64,000 nt of DNA from Chungangia koreensis (GTDB taxonomy: Bacteria > Bacillota > Bacilli > Bacillales_A > Planococcaceae). A program made the position numbers and the translations under genes. Shown in pieces: positions 40,895 to 50,104 of this stretch. How positions within the stretch are numbered: position 1 is the stretch's first letter; each line of letters begins with the position of its first letter. Location: assembly GCF_042651785.1 (NCBI RefSeq), contig NZ_JBHSEC010000022.1, positions 124,001-188,000 on the forward strand, in the 5' to 3' direction. The notes beneath the pieces are model-generated. The model searched no databases. It had not been told where the DNA came from and saw only the letters and a program-made list of their open reading frames with translations.

Positions 40895-42574
40895 TTGAAA
40901 ACAATAAAACAACCACTTACAGACTTGGAAATTGCGAACCGTGCAGAACTGCGTCCTATTGTAGATATAGCCGAAAAAGCTGGAATTCCGGAAGAAGCAG
41001 TTGAGCAGTACGGAAGATATAAAGCAAAAATCGATGTAAAAAAATTACCTAAAACCACTAAAAACGGGAAGGTAGTTCTTGTGACCGCTATTAGTCCGAC
41101 ACCTGCCGGTGAAGGGAAATCCACTGTGACTGTCGGTCTTGCGGATGCCCTTTCCCAATTAGGAAATCAGACAATGGTCGCTTTGCGTGAACCGTCACTC
41201 GGTCCAGTCATGGGAATGAAAGGCGGAGCGGCGGGAGGCGGTTATTCACAAGTTGTCCCGATGGAAGAGATTAATCTTCATTTCACAGGCGATCTACATG
41301 CCATTACGACTGCAAATAATGCCCTGAGCGCTTTGATCGACAATCACATCCATAGAGGAAATAGCTTAAATATCGATCCGAGACGAATCACCTGGAAACG
41401 TGTTTTGGATATGAATGACCGTGCTCTTCGCCATATAACAGTCGGCCTTGGCGGTCCAGCGAACGGTGTACCTCGTGAAGATGGATTTGATATTACAGTA
41501 GCTTCCGAGATCATGGCGATTCTATGTTTGGCGAAAGACATCGACGACCTTCGGACCCGGCTTAGTAATATTGTCATCGGCTACACATATGACAAAGAAC
41601 CCGTCTATGTAAAGGATTTAGACGTTCAAGGAGCCCTTACGTTATTACTAAAAGATGCCTTGAAACCGAATATAGTACAGACTATCGGAGGGACGCCCGC
41701 AATGATTCATGGCGGACCTTTCGCTAACATTGCCCACGGTTGTAATTCGTTAATGGCGACTCTGACAGCCAAAAAGCTATCCGATATTGTCGTCACCGAA
41801 GCTGGTTTTGGTTCGGATTTAGGAGCCGAGAAATTCATGAATATCAAATCGCGACAAGGCGGATTCCAACCGGATGCAGTCGTCATCGTTGCGACAGTAC
41901 GTGCACTGAAAATGCACGGAGGTGTTCCGAAGGACAAGTTGAAGGCTGAAAACGTACAAGCAATAGTAGCCGGTCTTCCAAATATGAAAAAACATATCGA
42001 GACGATCCGTGAATTTGGAATTGAACCGGTGATCGCATTGAACCGTTTCACAGCTGACACTGAAAATGAATTAAATGCAGTAATGGGATGGTGCCATGAC
42101 AACGGAGTGAAAGCCGCAATCACAGAAGTATGGGAACATGGCGGTACAGGCGGCCTTGAGCTTGGTAAAGCTGTAATGCAACAACTTGACCAGCATGTCG
42201 ACTTCCAATTCCTTTATGACGTTGAAGATGCATTTGAAGACAAAGTGCGAAAAATTGTTCAAAAAGTCTATGGAGGACAGGATATTCATTTCACGGATCA
42301 GGCACTCAAACAACTGGTTGATATTAAAAGAAATGGCTGGGACGTTCTGCCGGTCTGTATGGCCAAAACCCAATATTCCTTCTCGGATGATCCAAAATTG
42401 CTGGGTCGGCCGGAAGGCTTTACGATTACAGTACGTGAACTGATTCCTAAATTAGGTGCTGGTTTCATCGTTTGTTTGACAGGTGACATCATGACGATGC
42501 CAGGATTGCCGAAAGTGCCTGCAGCTATGAATATGGATGTAGATCATGAAGGCAATGCGGTCGGACTCATGTAA
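40895..42574 (+). CDS. fhs: formate--tetrahydrofolate ligase
   Basis: A 559-aa ATP-dependent enzyme making 10-formyl-THF from formate, feeding purine and formyl-Met synthesis. Key segments are ISPTPAGEGKSTVTVGLADA (P-loop), REPSLGPVMGMKGGAAGGGY, MEEINLHFTGDLHAITTANN, PREDGFDITVASEIMA, HGGPFANIAHGCNS and a C-terminal LTGDIMTMPGLPK. I prefer the TTG start at 40895 because GGAG lies six bases upstream; the ATG at 40883 has only a weak AAAGAA before it. A TATACT box lies at 40863-40868. It is a single gene, with the proS T-box after it. Confidence 0.95.
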   Translation: MKTIKQPLTDLEIANRAELRPIVDIAEKAGIPEEAVEQYGRYKAKIDVKKLPKTTKNGKVVLVTAISPTPAGEGKSTVTVGLADALSQLGNQTMVALREPSLGPVMGMKGGAAGGGYSQVVPMEEINLHFTGDLHAITTANNALSALIDNHIHRGNSLNIDPRRITWKRVLDMNDRALRHITVGLGGPANGVPREDGFDITVASEIMAILCLAKDIDDLRTRLSNIVIGYTYDKEPVYVKDLDVQGALTLLLKDALKPNIVQTIGGTPAMIHGGPFANIAHGCNSLMATLTAKKLSDIVVTEAGFGSDLGAEKFMNIKSRQGGFQPDAVVIVATVRALKMHGGVPKDKLKAENVQAIVAGLPNMKKHIETIREFGIEPVIALNRFTADTENELNAVMGWCHDNGVKAAITEVWEHGGTGGLELGKAVMQQLDQHVDFQFLYDVEDAFEDKVRKIVQKVYGGQDIHFTDQALKQLVDIKRNGWDVLPVCMAKTQYSFSDDPKLLGRPEGFTITVRELIPKLGAGFIVCLTGDIMTMPGLPKVPAAMNMDVDHEGNAVGLM

Positions 42575-42654
42575 ATATAAAGGCCATTGGTGAATTAGAA
42601 AAGTAAAGGCTTGATTAGGATTGACACTTTTCAACCTAAAAGGCTATAATCCAA

Positions 42655-42882
42655 TCAATAATGAATGAAACAAGGAAGAGGACTAGTAAAAATGGTTTGT
42701 GTTCGCAGAGAGGGAGCTGCTTGGTGAAAGGCTCCTGTCCACAATGTTTTGAACCTGCCTCTGAGTTCGGTATGGAAACATACTCGCGGCGACAGCCGTT
42801 AACATGTTCGAGTGTGAAGCTTTGCTTCAAATGAGGGTGGTACCGCCATGTCATGGTCCCTTATTTGGAGTAGGGCTTTTTG
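42655..42882 (+). ncRNA. T-box leader, proline type by context
   Basis: A tRNA-sensing leader. Visible parts are AGAGAGGGAGCTGCTTGGTGAAAGGCTCCT-like stem I (42707-42735), GAACCTGCCTCTGAGTTCGG around 42751-42770 (a CCT proline codon is available in the likely specifier loop), the invariant T-box AATGAGGGTGGTACCGC (about 42830-42846), and the terminator GGTCCCT...AGGGC with T5 (42855-42881). Uncharged tRNA-Pro should pair with the TGG in TGGTACC and allow read-through into proS. It is unusually far (about 220 bases) from the proS start because a repeat lies between them. Confidence 0.92.
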
Positions 42883-42902
42883 TGTTAAAAAGGCTGATTG
42901 TT

Positions 42903-43075
42903 TTGTATGGAATTTAGTGAGCAGAAGGCGGCGACTCCAGCGGGAACAGCAAGCAAACCGAGACCCTGCACGAGCGTTTTAGGAAGGCGTCCTAAGGTCG
43001 CCACGTCCTGTGGCAACGGACGCATGACCAACTTCGTGTTGGCCCGAAAGCGTCCGCCTGGAAGCGAACGGGAAA
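42903..43075. repeat. GC-rich dispersed intergenic repeat between T-box and proS
   Basis: A ~170-base segment, more GC-rich than its flanks, beginning GGAATTTAGTGAGCAGAAGG and ending GCGTCCGCCTGGAAGCGAAC. Internally it has palindromes such as AAGGCGTCCTAAGG and GTCGCCACGTCCTGTGGCAACG. The terminal AAAGCGTCCGCCTGGA(A)GCG and the GGCGGCGACTCC(A/T)GCGGGA start are what I remember of a repeat scattered between genes in many Bacillaceae/Planococcaceae genomes. It encodes nothing convincing. Confidence 0.7.
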
Positions 43076-43103
43076 ATTTATAAGAGAAAAAGGAGTGGCT
43101 AAA

Positions 43104-44534
43104 ATGGCAAAGGAATTTGTTAAAGACGTAACATCCATGGATGAAGATTTTGCACAGTGGTATACCGACGTTGTATTGAAAGCTGAACTTGTCGACTACT
43201 CAAGCGTACGTGGATCGATGATCATCCGCCCGTACGGATATGCACTTTGGGAAAATATCCAAAAAGCATTAGATGGGGAAATCAAGAGAACAGGACACGA
43301 GAATGTCTATATGCCGCTCTTCATACCAGAATCGTTGCTCCAGAAAGAGAAGGATCATGTAGAAGGTTTTGCCCCTGAAGTGGCATGGGTTACGCAAGGA
43401 GGCGACGAGAAATTAGCAGAACGCCTTGTTGTCCGTCCGACTTCTGAGGTTTTATTTGCGGAGCATTACAAGAACATCATCCATTCATACCGAGACCTGC
43501 CGAAGCTGTATAACCAGTGGGCAAACGTCGTCCGGTGGGAAAAAACAACTCGTCCATTCTTGCGAACAACTGAATTCCTATGGCAGGAAGGCCATACAGC
43601 CCATGCTACGGACGAGGACGCAATGGAAGAAACGCTTCGCATGTTGAATGTGTATGCTTACATTTGCGAGGAGTTCCTTGCGATTCCAGTCGTAAAAGGC
43701 CAAAAGACGGAAAAAGAAAAGTTTTCAGGTGCGAAGGCGACATTTACAATTGAGACATTAATGCATGACGGAAAAGCACTTCAATCCGGTACATCTCATC
43801 ACTTCGGAGATGGATTTGCTCGTGCATTCGGCATTCAATACTCTGACAAGAATGGTGAACTTCAATATGTGCACCAAACATCTTGGGGCTTCACAACTCG
43901 GATTATCGGCGCCATCATCATGGTTCACGGTGATGACCGCGGTTTGGTGATTCCGCCACGGATTGCACCAACTCAAGTCATGATGGTCCCGATCGCGCAG
44001 CATAAAGAAGGCGTATTAGATTATGCGTATGATCTGAAGGAACGCTTATCATCCGTTGCTCGTGTTGGAATCGACGCAAGCGACAAAAAACCGGGCTGGA
44101 AATTTAACGAGTATGAAATGAAGGGGGTTCCTCTTCGTCTTGAAGTAGGTCCAAAGGATATCGAGAATGGTCAAGTCATCTTGGCCCGACGAGATACCGG
44201 TGAAAAGGTAACGGTTCCAGTGGATGAGCTTGAAACACGGATCCCTGAACTACTTGAAGAAATCCAATCCAACTTGTTCAATAAAGCTCTTAACCACCGT
44301 GAGGAAAAGACTTCTGTTGCACGAAATTTAGAGGAATTCGGTGAGAAGTTAGAATCGAATCCAGGCTTCATTAAAGCGATGTGGTGTGAGGACCAAGCGT
44401 GTGAAGATAAGATTAAAGAAGAGTTCAGTGCCACTTCCCGGTGTATTCCATTTGAACAGGAAAAAGTGGGAGATACATGTATTTGCTGTGGAAAACCTGC
44501 AGAGAAAATGGTTTATTGGGCAAAAGCTTACTAA
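43104..44534 (+). CDS. proS: prolyl-tRNA synthetase, archaeal/eukaryotic type
   Basis: A 476-aa class II synthetase charging tRNA-Pro. It is the short ProS type: VRGSMIIRPYGYALWE near the N-terminus, motif 2 VRWEKTTRPFLRTTEFLWQE (about residues 139-158), HHFGDGFARAFG, motif 3 RGLVIPPRIAPTQVMMVPI, then the anticodon-binding domain and a C-terminal zinc-like domain (CIPFEQ, CICCGKPAEKMVYWAKAY) ending in Tyr. There is no bacterial editing insert. The ATG at 43104 is eight bases after AAAAAGGAG; the GTG nine bases earlier would abut it. It is regulated by the upstream T-box. Confidence 0.96.
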   Translation: MAKEFVKDVTSMDEDFAQWYTDVVLKAELVDYSSVRGSMIIRPYGYALWENIQKALDGEIKRTGHENVYMPLFIPESLLQKEKDHVEGFAPEVAWVTQGGDEKLAERLVVRPTSEVLFAEHYKNIIHSYRDLPKLYNQWANVVRWEKTTRPFLRTTEFLWQEGHTAHATDEDAMEETLRMLNVYAYICEEFLAIPVVKGQKTEKEKFSGAKATFTIETLMHDGKALQSGTSHHFGDGFARAFGIQYSDKNGELQYVHQTSWGFTTRIIGAIIMVHGDDRGLVIPPRIAPTQVMMVPIAQHKEGVLDYAYDLKERLSSVARVGIDASDKKPGWKFNEYEMKGVPLRLEVGPKDIENGQVILARRDTGEKVTVPVDELETRIPELLEEIQSNLFNKALNHREEKTSVARNLEEFGEKLESNPGFIKAMWCEDQACEDKIKEEFSATSRCIPFEQEKVGDTCICCGKPAEKMVYWAKAY

Positions 44535-44541
44535 GAAACAG

Positions 44542-44571
44542 ACCCGAGCCTTTAAAGGTTCGGGTTTTTTG
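44542..44571 (+). terminator. terminator of proS
   Basis: ACCCGAGCC (44542-44550) pairs with GGTTCGGGT (44557-44565), one wobble, followed by TTTTTT. Confidence 0.9.
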
Positions 44572-44581
44572 CAGTTTCTAC

Positions 44582-44630
44582 TTGAAATGAAATAAATTCG
44601 GAGTATAATACGGAATGAACGTTCATTCCG
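44582..44630 (+). promoter_or_regulatory. tetR promoter with perfect 20-bp operator palindrome
   Basis: -35 TTGAAA (44582-44587), 16-base spacer, -10 TATAAT (44604-44609). Directly downstream is the perfect palindrome CGGAATGAACGTTCATTCCG (44611-44630), covering the expected start site. The TetR gene starts 20 bases later. Confidence 0.85.
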
Positions 44631-44650
44631 TTTTTGATGGAGGGTATTGA

Positions 44651-45220
44651 ATGGCTGTAAATAATAAACAAGAAGACATTTTAAATGCAGCACTCAAGAT
44701 GTTTGCACTTCGTGGCTATGATGGTACAACGATTCCGATGATTGCGGATGAAGCGAATGTTGGTGCCGGTACGATTTACCGGTATTTTGAGAATAAGCAA
44801 ACGCTCGTCAATTCATTGTTTCAAAACAGTGTTCGAACTTTTTCCGATGCATTGCGATCGGATTTCCCGGTAGAAGGCGATATGCGCCAAAAATTCGCCC
44901 ATATATTCCGAAGAATGGGGGAGTTCGCCGAACAGTATACTGAAACCCTTTTATTCATCGATGCAACAGCAGGTTCATATTATTTAGATGAAAAAAGCAA
45001 TGAGATGTTCCAAGAGTTCATGAGCTTTATAGAACATCAATTAGATATCGGGAAAAAAGAAGGCAAGATTCGGAATATGCCTTCCAAAGCGATGATTTCA
45101 ATTGTGTATGGGGCATTTGTCCAGCTGTTTAAGGTGAAATGTAATGGCATGCTGGAAGCAACACCTGAGCTCATGAAAGCTGTTGAAGAAAGTTGTTGGG
45201 ATGCTATTCGGATGCATTAA
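44651..45220 (+). CDS. TetR-family transcriptional regulator
   Basis: A 189-aa repressor. The N-terminal helix-turn-helix is ILNAALKMFALRGYDGTTIP then IADEANVGAGTIYRYFENKQ (residues ~9-55), highly typical of TetR proteins. The C-terminal ligand and dimer domain has no assignable ligand. The ATG follows GGAGGG. It should bind the palindrome in its own promoter and the near-identical one before the downstream MMPL gene, repressing both until a ligand appears. This is the usual TetR-efflux arrangement. Confidence 0.94.
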   Translation: MAVNNKQEDILNAALKMFALRGYDGTTIPMIADEANVGAGTIYRYFENKQTLVNSLFQNSVRTFSDALRSDFPVEGDMRQKFAHIFRRMGEFAEQYTETLLFIDATAGSYYLDEKSNEMFQEFMSFIEHQLDIGKKEGKIRNMPSKAMISIVYGAFVQLFKVKCNGMLEATPELMKAVEESCWDAIRMH

Positions 45221-45240
45221 TCCGAATACTTTGGAACGAG

Positions 45241-45260
45241 CGGAATGAATATTCATTCCG
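45241..45260. promoter_or_regulatory. second perfect 20-bp operator palindrome, before the MMPL gene
   Basis: CGGAATGAATATTCATTCCG (45241-45260) equals the palindrome at 44611-44630 except for the two central bases. It lies 26 bases before the MMPL start, with TTTGG/TACTTT-like sequence upstream but no clear promoter boxes. Confidence 0.85.
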
Positions 45261-45286
45261 CACGAGAAAAGAAAGGTGATTGTAGT

Positions 45287-48200
45287 ATGAAATCGAAAAA
45301 ATGGAGAATTACCTCCTTAGTTATTTGGATTGCCCTATTTGTTTTGGCGGTCGTGACCATGCCGAACTTAGATGAACTGGTCCGGGAAAAGGGGCAAATT
45401 GAAATTCCCGACACGTTCCAAAGTGTCAAGGCTGTGGAGATGGCTAAGGACCTGAATGAGGGCGGGGTTGAACGGTATCAGATCATCGTCGTATTTAATA
45501 GTGGGTCAGAGAAAGCATTGTCTGAACAACAAAAGTCAGAAATTGCAGATGTGATTTCTGAATTGAAGTCCCGCGACAAGGAATTGGGCATTCTTAGTAT
45601 CCTGTCTCATTTGGACAGCGAAGAAACTGAAGAACAACTAGTTTCGGAAGATGGTACAACAATTCTTACACAAATTGAAGTGGATCAGAATAGTGGAATG
45701 ATTACGGAAATACAAGAGAAGCTTGACGGAGTTATAAAGGTAGAAGGAGTTGACACCTATTTAACAGGTACTGACTTGGTGACGAATGACTTTTCCAACT
45801 CGACTCAAGACGGAGTGAAGAAGACAGAAATCATTGCAGTCATCTTTATTGTCACAGTATTAGTTCTTATATTCCGTTCTCCTGTTGTACCGTTAATTTC
45901 TTTGCTTAGTGTAGGTGTGTCTTATATCATCTCACTGAACATCGTTGCTCAGATGGTCGACCATCTGGACTTCCCATTTTCAAACTTCACGCAAGTGTTT
46001 ATCGTTGTGATTCTGTTTGGAATCGGGACTGACTACAATATTTTACTCTTTACACGATTTAAAGAGGAGTTAAGCAAAACCGACAATATCGTGGAGGCAG
46101 TTTCAGCTACATATAAAGGGGCAGGTAAAACGATTCTTTATAGTGGCATTGCTGTCTTGATCGGTTTTGTATCGTTAGGACTTGCGAGTTTTAAACTGTA
46201 TCAGGCAAGTGCAGCTGTTGCGGTAGGTGTGGCAGTATTATTAGCCGTAATCATTACACTCAATCCGTTCTTTATGGCAGTACTTGGACGACGGATGTTC
46301 TGGCCGGTGAAACGATTTGAAGGGCATGGCGACAGCAAGCTATGGCATTTCCTATCGAGACATTCTGTTCTTCGGCCATTAGTAGCACTACTTTTCGTAG
46401 CAGTCATTTGTATACCGTTCATTTGGATTCATTCCGGTAAACTGAACTACAACGACTTATACGAAGTGGCGGATAAGTATGAGTCGAAACAAGGCATCAA
46501 CGTCATTGAAGACCATTTTGAACCGGGCTTCTCTTCTCCAGCAACCTTCATCATTCAATCCGATCAACGGATGGATGATCCAGAAGTACTGAAAACGTTG
46601 GATGAAATTGCTGAAAAAATCGAAAAGGTGGATGGCGTTTCCAAAGTGATGTCGCCAACACGCCCGACTGGTGGCAGAATCAAAGAACTATACATTAGTG
46701 ATCAGTCTGAAACGCTTAACTCCGGGCTTGGCGATGCAAAATCAGGAATCGACGAGATTCACGATGGGCTCTCAACTGCAGAAGAACAAGTCGGAGGCAA
46801 TAATAGTGATCTATCGAATGTTCAACAACTGATTGATGGAACAGCTCAACTTAAGAATGGTGTAACAGTATTGAGAGATGCTTTAGGCCAAGTTACCAAT
46901 GGACTGAGTGATGGTGCAGCTGGCGCTGATGAAATTGAAAACGGATTGGCTTCAGTCAATCAAAACATTGCTACCCTACAAAATGGAGTTTCCCAGTTGC
47001 AAGATGGGTACACCTCAATTCAATCAGGACTCGGCTCATTTACCCAATACTTTGACGGAATCAAACAGGCGGTTGATGGCTCCAAATCCGCATTTGGCCA
47101 AATTGAAGCATCGATGAATACATTGGTTCAAGCAAAACCGGAAATGGCGGACGATCCAAAAGTTCAACAGACAATTGGAATAGCTAAAGCCGGACAGGAA
47201 CAGTTAAACGAATTATCGACTCAGCTTGATCAAATGATCCCGCAATATGAGGGGGCAATTAATTCATTCCGAGAGGCGAATGAGTCCCTTCAATCGATTG
47301 AAGGAGGATTGGCAGCACTTCAAGAAGGGGTTGACCGACTTCAATCAGGAGCAGCTGAGCTTGAGTCCGGATTACAAAAAGGTGCAAAAGGTTCTGGGCA
47401 GATCGCAGCACGGACATCAGACTTATCTTCCGGATTATCTCAAGTGAATGATGGGCAACAACAACTGCTTGATGGACTTAGTGAACTTCAAGAAAAAATG
47501 GGCGAACTCCAATCTGGTCTTTTGGCAAGTACTGAAGGATTAGGCCAAGTAAGCGAAGGTCTCCAAGATGCCCAATCCTATTTAGGCGGTTTAAGTGAAT
47601 CGAATGAAACGTTCTATATTCCGCAAGAAGTGCTTGAAGGGGAAGAGTTCCAAGAAGCGTTAGACCTTTATATGTCGGAAGACAGAGAAACAGTTCAGAT
47701 GACCATCATTTTAGATGTGAACCCATTCTCTGCAGAAGCAATGGATATCGTACAAGACATTGATAGCCAAGTAAGGGCTGCAGTGAAAGGGACAAACTTG
47801 GACAAAGCAGATTTAGCACTCGGCGGTAAATCGTCCATGAATGCAGACTTGCAGGAAATGTCTAATGGCGACTTCAGCCGTACAGCGACAATCATGCTGA
47901 TTGGGATTGCCATTGTTCTGATGATTATAACGCGTTCATTCTGGCAGCCGCTCTTCATCATCGGGGCGCTCGTACTGGCATACTTCACATCACTTGGAAT
48001 CAGTGAGCTTTTAAGTGGCTGGTTCTTAGGAATCAATGAGCTTAGTTGGAACGCGCCGTTCTTTGGATTCATCATGATCGTTGCACTTGGTGTGGACTAC
48101 AGTATATTCCTCATGATGCGATTTAAAGAGACAGATGCAAATCCACGGACAGCTATCGTTGAAGCTGCCCGCCATCTCGGTGGCGTAGTCATATCAGCAG

Positions 48201-48367
48201 CGATCATATTGGGCGGGACATTTGCAGCATTGATCCCATCCGGAATCATGACATTGATCCAAGTAGCTTTGGTCGTCATTGTCGGACTTGCGTTGTTAAG
48301 TTTCGTCATGATGCCGATTCTATTGCCCGCTCTAATCGCACTGTCAAATAAAAAAGAATCGAAATAA
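45287..48367 (+). CDS. MMPL-family RND transporter with heptad-repeat extracytoplasmic domain
   Basis: A 1026-aa RND/MMPL exporter. Layout: one helix (residues ~8-25), extracytoplasmic domain 1 (~30-175), six helices with LFGIGTDYNILLFTRFKEEL (~180-390), a very large domain 2 (~395-855), then five helices with VALGVDYSIFLMMRFKET (~865-1020). Domain 2 carries many Gly/Leu/Gln heptads (LxxGxxxLxxG such as LQEGVDRLQSGAAELESG and LNSGLGDAKSG), as in YhgE-like proteins. The start at 45287 follows AAAGGTG. B. subtilis YdfJ is a shorter relative. It is likely an exporter of lipids or drugs controlled by the preceding TetR protein. Confidence 0.92.
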   Translation: MKSKKWRITSLVIWIALFVLAVVTMPNLDELVREKGQIEIPDTFQSVKAVEMAKDLNEGGVERYQIIVVFNSGSEKALSEQQKSEIADVISELKSRDKELGILSILSHLDSEETEEQLVSEDGTTILTQIEVDQNSGMITEIQEKLDGVIKVEGVDTYLTGTDLVTNDFSNSTQDGVKKTEIIAVIFIVTVLVLIFRSPVVPLISLLSVGVSYIISLNIVAQMVDHLDFPFSNFTQVFIVVILFGIGTDYNILLFTRFKEELSKTDNIVEAVSATYKGAGKTILYSGIAVLIGFVSLGLASFKLYQASAAVAVGVAVLLAVIITLNPFFMAVLGRRMFWPVKRFEGHGDSKLWHFLSRHSVLRPLVALLFVAVICIPFIWIHSGKLNYNDLYEVADKYESKQGINVIEDHFEPGFSSPATFIIQSDQRMDDPEVLKTLDEIAEKIEKVDGVSKVMSPTRPTGGRIKELYISDQSETLNSGLGDAKSGIDEIHDGLSTAEEQVGGNNSDLSNVQQLIDGTAQLKNGVTVLRDALGQVTNGLSDGAAGADEIENGLASVNQNIATLQNGVSQLQDGYTSIQSGLGSFTQYFDGIKQAVDGSKSAFGQIEASMNTLVQAKPEMADDPKVQQTIGIAKAGQEQLNELSTQLDQMIPQYEGAINSFREANESLQSIEGGLAALQEGVDRLQSGAAELESGLQKGAKGSGQIAARTSDLSSGLSQVNDGQQQLLDGLSELQEKMGELQSGLLASTEGLGQVSEGLQDAQSYLGGLSESNETFYIPQEVLEGEEFQEALDLYMSEDRETVQMTIILDVNPFSAEAMDIVQDIDSQVRAAVKGTNLDKADLALGGKSSMNADLQEMSNGDFSRTATIMLIGIAIVLMIITRSFWQPLFIIGALVLAYFTSLGISELLSGWFLGINELSWNAPFFGFIMIVALGVDYSIFLMMRFKETDANPRTAIVEAARHLGGVVISAAIILGGTFAALIPSGIMTLIQVALVVIVGLALLSFVMMPILLPALIALSNKKESK

Positions 48368-48371
48368 CGGG

Positions 48372-48404
48372 AACCCTCTGGTCAAATCGATCAGAGGGTT
48401 TTTT
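48372..48404 (+). terminator. terminator of the MMPL gene
   Basis: AACCCTCTG (48372-48380) pairs with CAGAGGGTT (48392-48400), followed by T run. Confidence 0.92.
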
Positions 48405-48478
48405 GCTGTGAAAAAAGGATTGAGAGCATCAAATCTTGAATAAAAATAACAACTCTCTTACCAAAAAGGGGTGAAGAA

Positions 48479-49603
48479 ATGGACAGATTCTTTAACAAAA
48501 AACTTTTTATAATCGTTCTCTTCTTATCACTTATTTTGCTAATCGCTTCATTAAAGATAACAATCATACTACCTAAGACCTCATATGTAGCAGACCGTCG
48601 TATAGTAAGCGAAATTATAGAAATGCGAAAGAAGCAAACAACTGTGATTGATAAATATCTGGATCTTCCATTGATCGATGTCCATAATCACGATGCAGAT
48701 ACATTAGAACTTCAGGAACGGAGGAGCAATGATAATTATGCTTCGCTATTGGATACATGGACCGAATATGGGATAGATCGTACAGTATTGTTCGGTGCGG
48801 TTTCTGACCCCGCTGCAGTCAAGTCCGATCGGTATAGCTGGAGTTTATATGAGAAATATCCGAATCGAATTTATCCGGCTTTTACCGGGGTCAAAATTGA
48901 CAAGAATTCTAACAGTTTACAGGATGTAAAACAAAAGTTAGAGAAAGGGATTATGCAAATGGGGGAGTTATATGCTGCATCTCAGTACTCGCCGTATTCT
49001 TCTGTAAAATGGAAAGCAAAACATCCAAATGATGGCCTACTTCCGGAGATTTATGATTTGGCAGCAGAATATAAAGTTCCTGTCATGCTTCATATTGATC
49101 CACCTAATGGTTTCCCGATGCAACAATTTAAATTGACACTGAAAAACCACCCCAATACCTTATTCATTTTTGCTCATGGTAATGTGCATACAGCTCCGGA
49201 TGAATTGGAGGAGCTTTTGGCAGAACATGATAATCTTTTAATAGATTTCTTTGCTGGATTTACTGCCTATAACCCTGGAAGCAAATATGAATTAGTGGAT
49301 TTTGTTCCGCTTGTCGAAGAGTATCGTGGAAGGTTTGTATTAGGTTCAGATTCCGGTTATAGTATCGGTTTAGAAAATTCCTATACTGCCATGTATCAAT
49401 TCATTGATCTACTTTCTCCAGAAACAGCTGGGAGAGTGGCCTTTCAAAATTACGAAGAAATAATAGAAAAACAACCTCCTACTAAAGAGCAGATTAAGAG
49501 AATCAAACAGTTAGCGGCGGATAAGAATTTGAAGAAAAAATGGTTTCGTCTAAATAAGCGGACAGCGAATGAACTAATTTTTTCTCTCGAAAAATCAGAA
49601 TAA
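48479..49603 (+). CDS. membrane-anchored amidohydrolase-2-like protein
   Basis: A 374-aa protein with an N-terminal signal anchor (residues ~8-30) and an extracytoplasmic TIM-barrel amidohydrolase domain. Metal-site candidates are DVHNHD (about residues 63-68; HxH), MLHIDPP (His), FAHGNVH (His) and VLGSDSGY (Asp). This order matches amidohydrolase family 2 (PF04909), whose members are decarboxylases and lactone or amide hydrolases, usually cytoplasmic; membrane anchoring is less common. The ATG follows AAAAGGGGTGAAG. It is a lone gene. The substrate is unknown. Confidence 0.82.
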   Translation: MDRFFNKKLFIIVLFLSLILLIASLKITIILPKTSYVADRRIVSEIIEMRKKQTTVIDKYLDLPLIDVHNHDADTLELQERRSNDNYASLLDTWTEYGIDRTVLFGAVSDPAAVKSDRYSWSLYEKYPNRIYPAFTGVKIDKNSNSLQDVKQKLEKGIMQMGELYAASQYSPYSSVKWKAKHPNDGLLPEIYDLAAEYKVPVMLHIDPPNGFPMQQFKLTLKNHPNTLFIFAHGNVHTAPDELEELLAEHDNLLIDFFAGFTAYNPGSKYELVDFVPLVEEYRGRFVLGSDSGYSIGLENSYTAMYQFIDLLSPETAGRVAFQNYEEIIEKQPPTKEQIKRIKQLAADKNLKKKWFRLNKRTANELIFSLEKSE

Positions 49604-49627
49604 GTTGAACCCAAACTCTTATACCAT

Positions 49628-50026
49628 TCAGTTAAACGAAGGGCTGTATTGGATATTGACTCCGGCAACCTTTCGTTTCATCTTAGTTGATTTGGCTAAC
49701 TTGGAATATTGGACTTCTAACTGCTGATCATCTGTCCATTCGGCTGTAAACGGCTTGTCAGAAATAAAAGCATTCCCTGATTTGTTTTGTAGCTCTTCAT
49801 CAGCATTTAAAATCGTAAGCTGATAGGAATAATCAGTCGTTGCACCACAGTCCCGTTTAAATACATACGCAATTCGTTCTTCATCGGGAGATAGGGTGGA
49901 ATGAACAACTTCGTTTCCGCAAGCATCTTCGAATACTAAATTCAGAACATATTTACCGGTAACAATGAAAGAAATGATGAATAAACCGGCAATAAAGACA
50001 ATTGAAATTAATAAGCGTTTAGTCAA
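49628..50026 (-). CDS. membrane-anchored protein, DUF5412-like
   Basis: A 132-aa protein with one N-terminal helix (residues ~6-27) followed by a small extracytoplasmic beta domain. It contains ACGNEVVHSTLSPDEERIAY and VFKRDCGATTDYSYQLTIL, a pattern (CGN...SPDg..aYVF.RdcGATT) that I associate with DUF5412-type Bacillus proteins. Two Cys residues could form a disulfide. The TTG start at 50026 is six bases after AGAGGTG; the GTG nine bases earlier is inside the RBS. It is convergent with the amidohydrolase gene. Confidence 0.65.
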   Translation of the reverse strand: MTKRLLISIVFIAGLFIISFIVTGKYVLNLVFEDACGNEVVHSTLSPDEERIAYVFKRDCGATTDYSYQLTILNADEELQNKSGNAFISDKPFTAEWTDDQQLEVQYSKLAKSTKMKRKVAGVNIQYSPSFN

Positions 50027-50104
50027 AACTGTCACCTCTCATGAATATAGACGTCTACTTCCCTGAAAGGTTTTCGAATTTTTAGAAACACAGGGAGGGT
50101 CTAA

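Noticed and set aside
42898..43083. 61-aa frame inside the region between T-box and proS
   Set aside because: It lies entirely in the GC-rich dispersed repeat and has no RBS; the palindromes explain the open frame.
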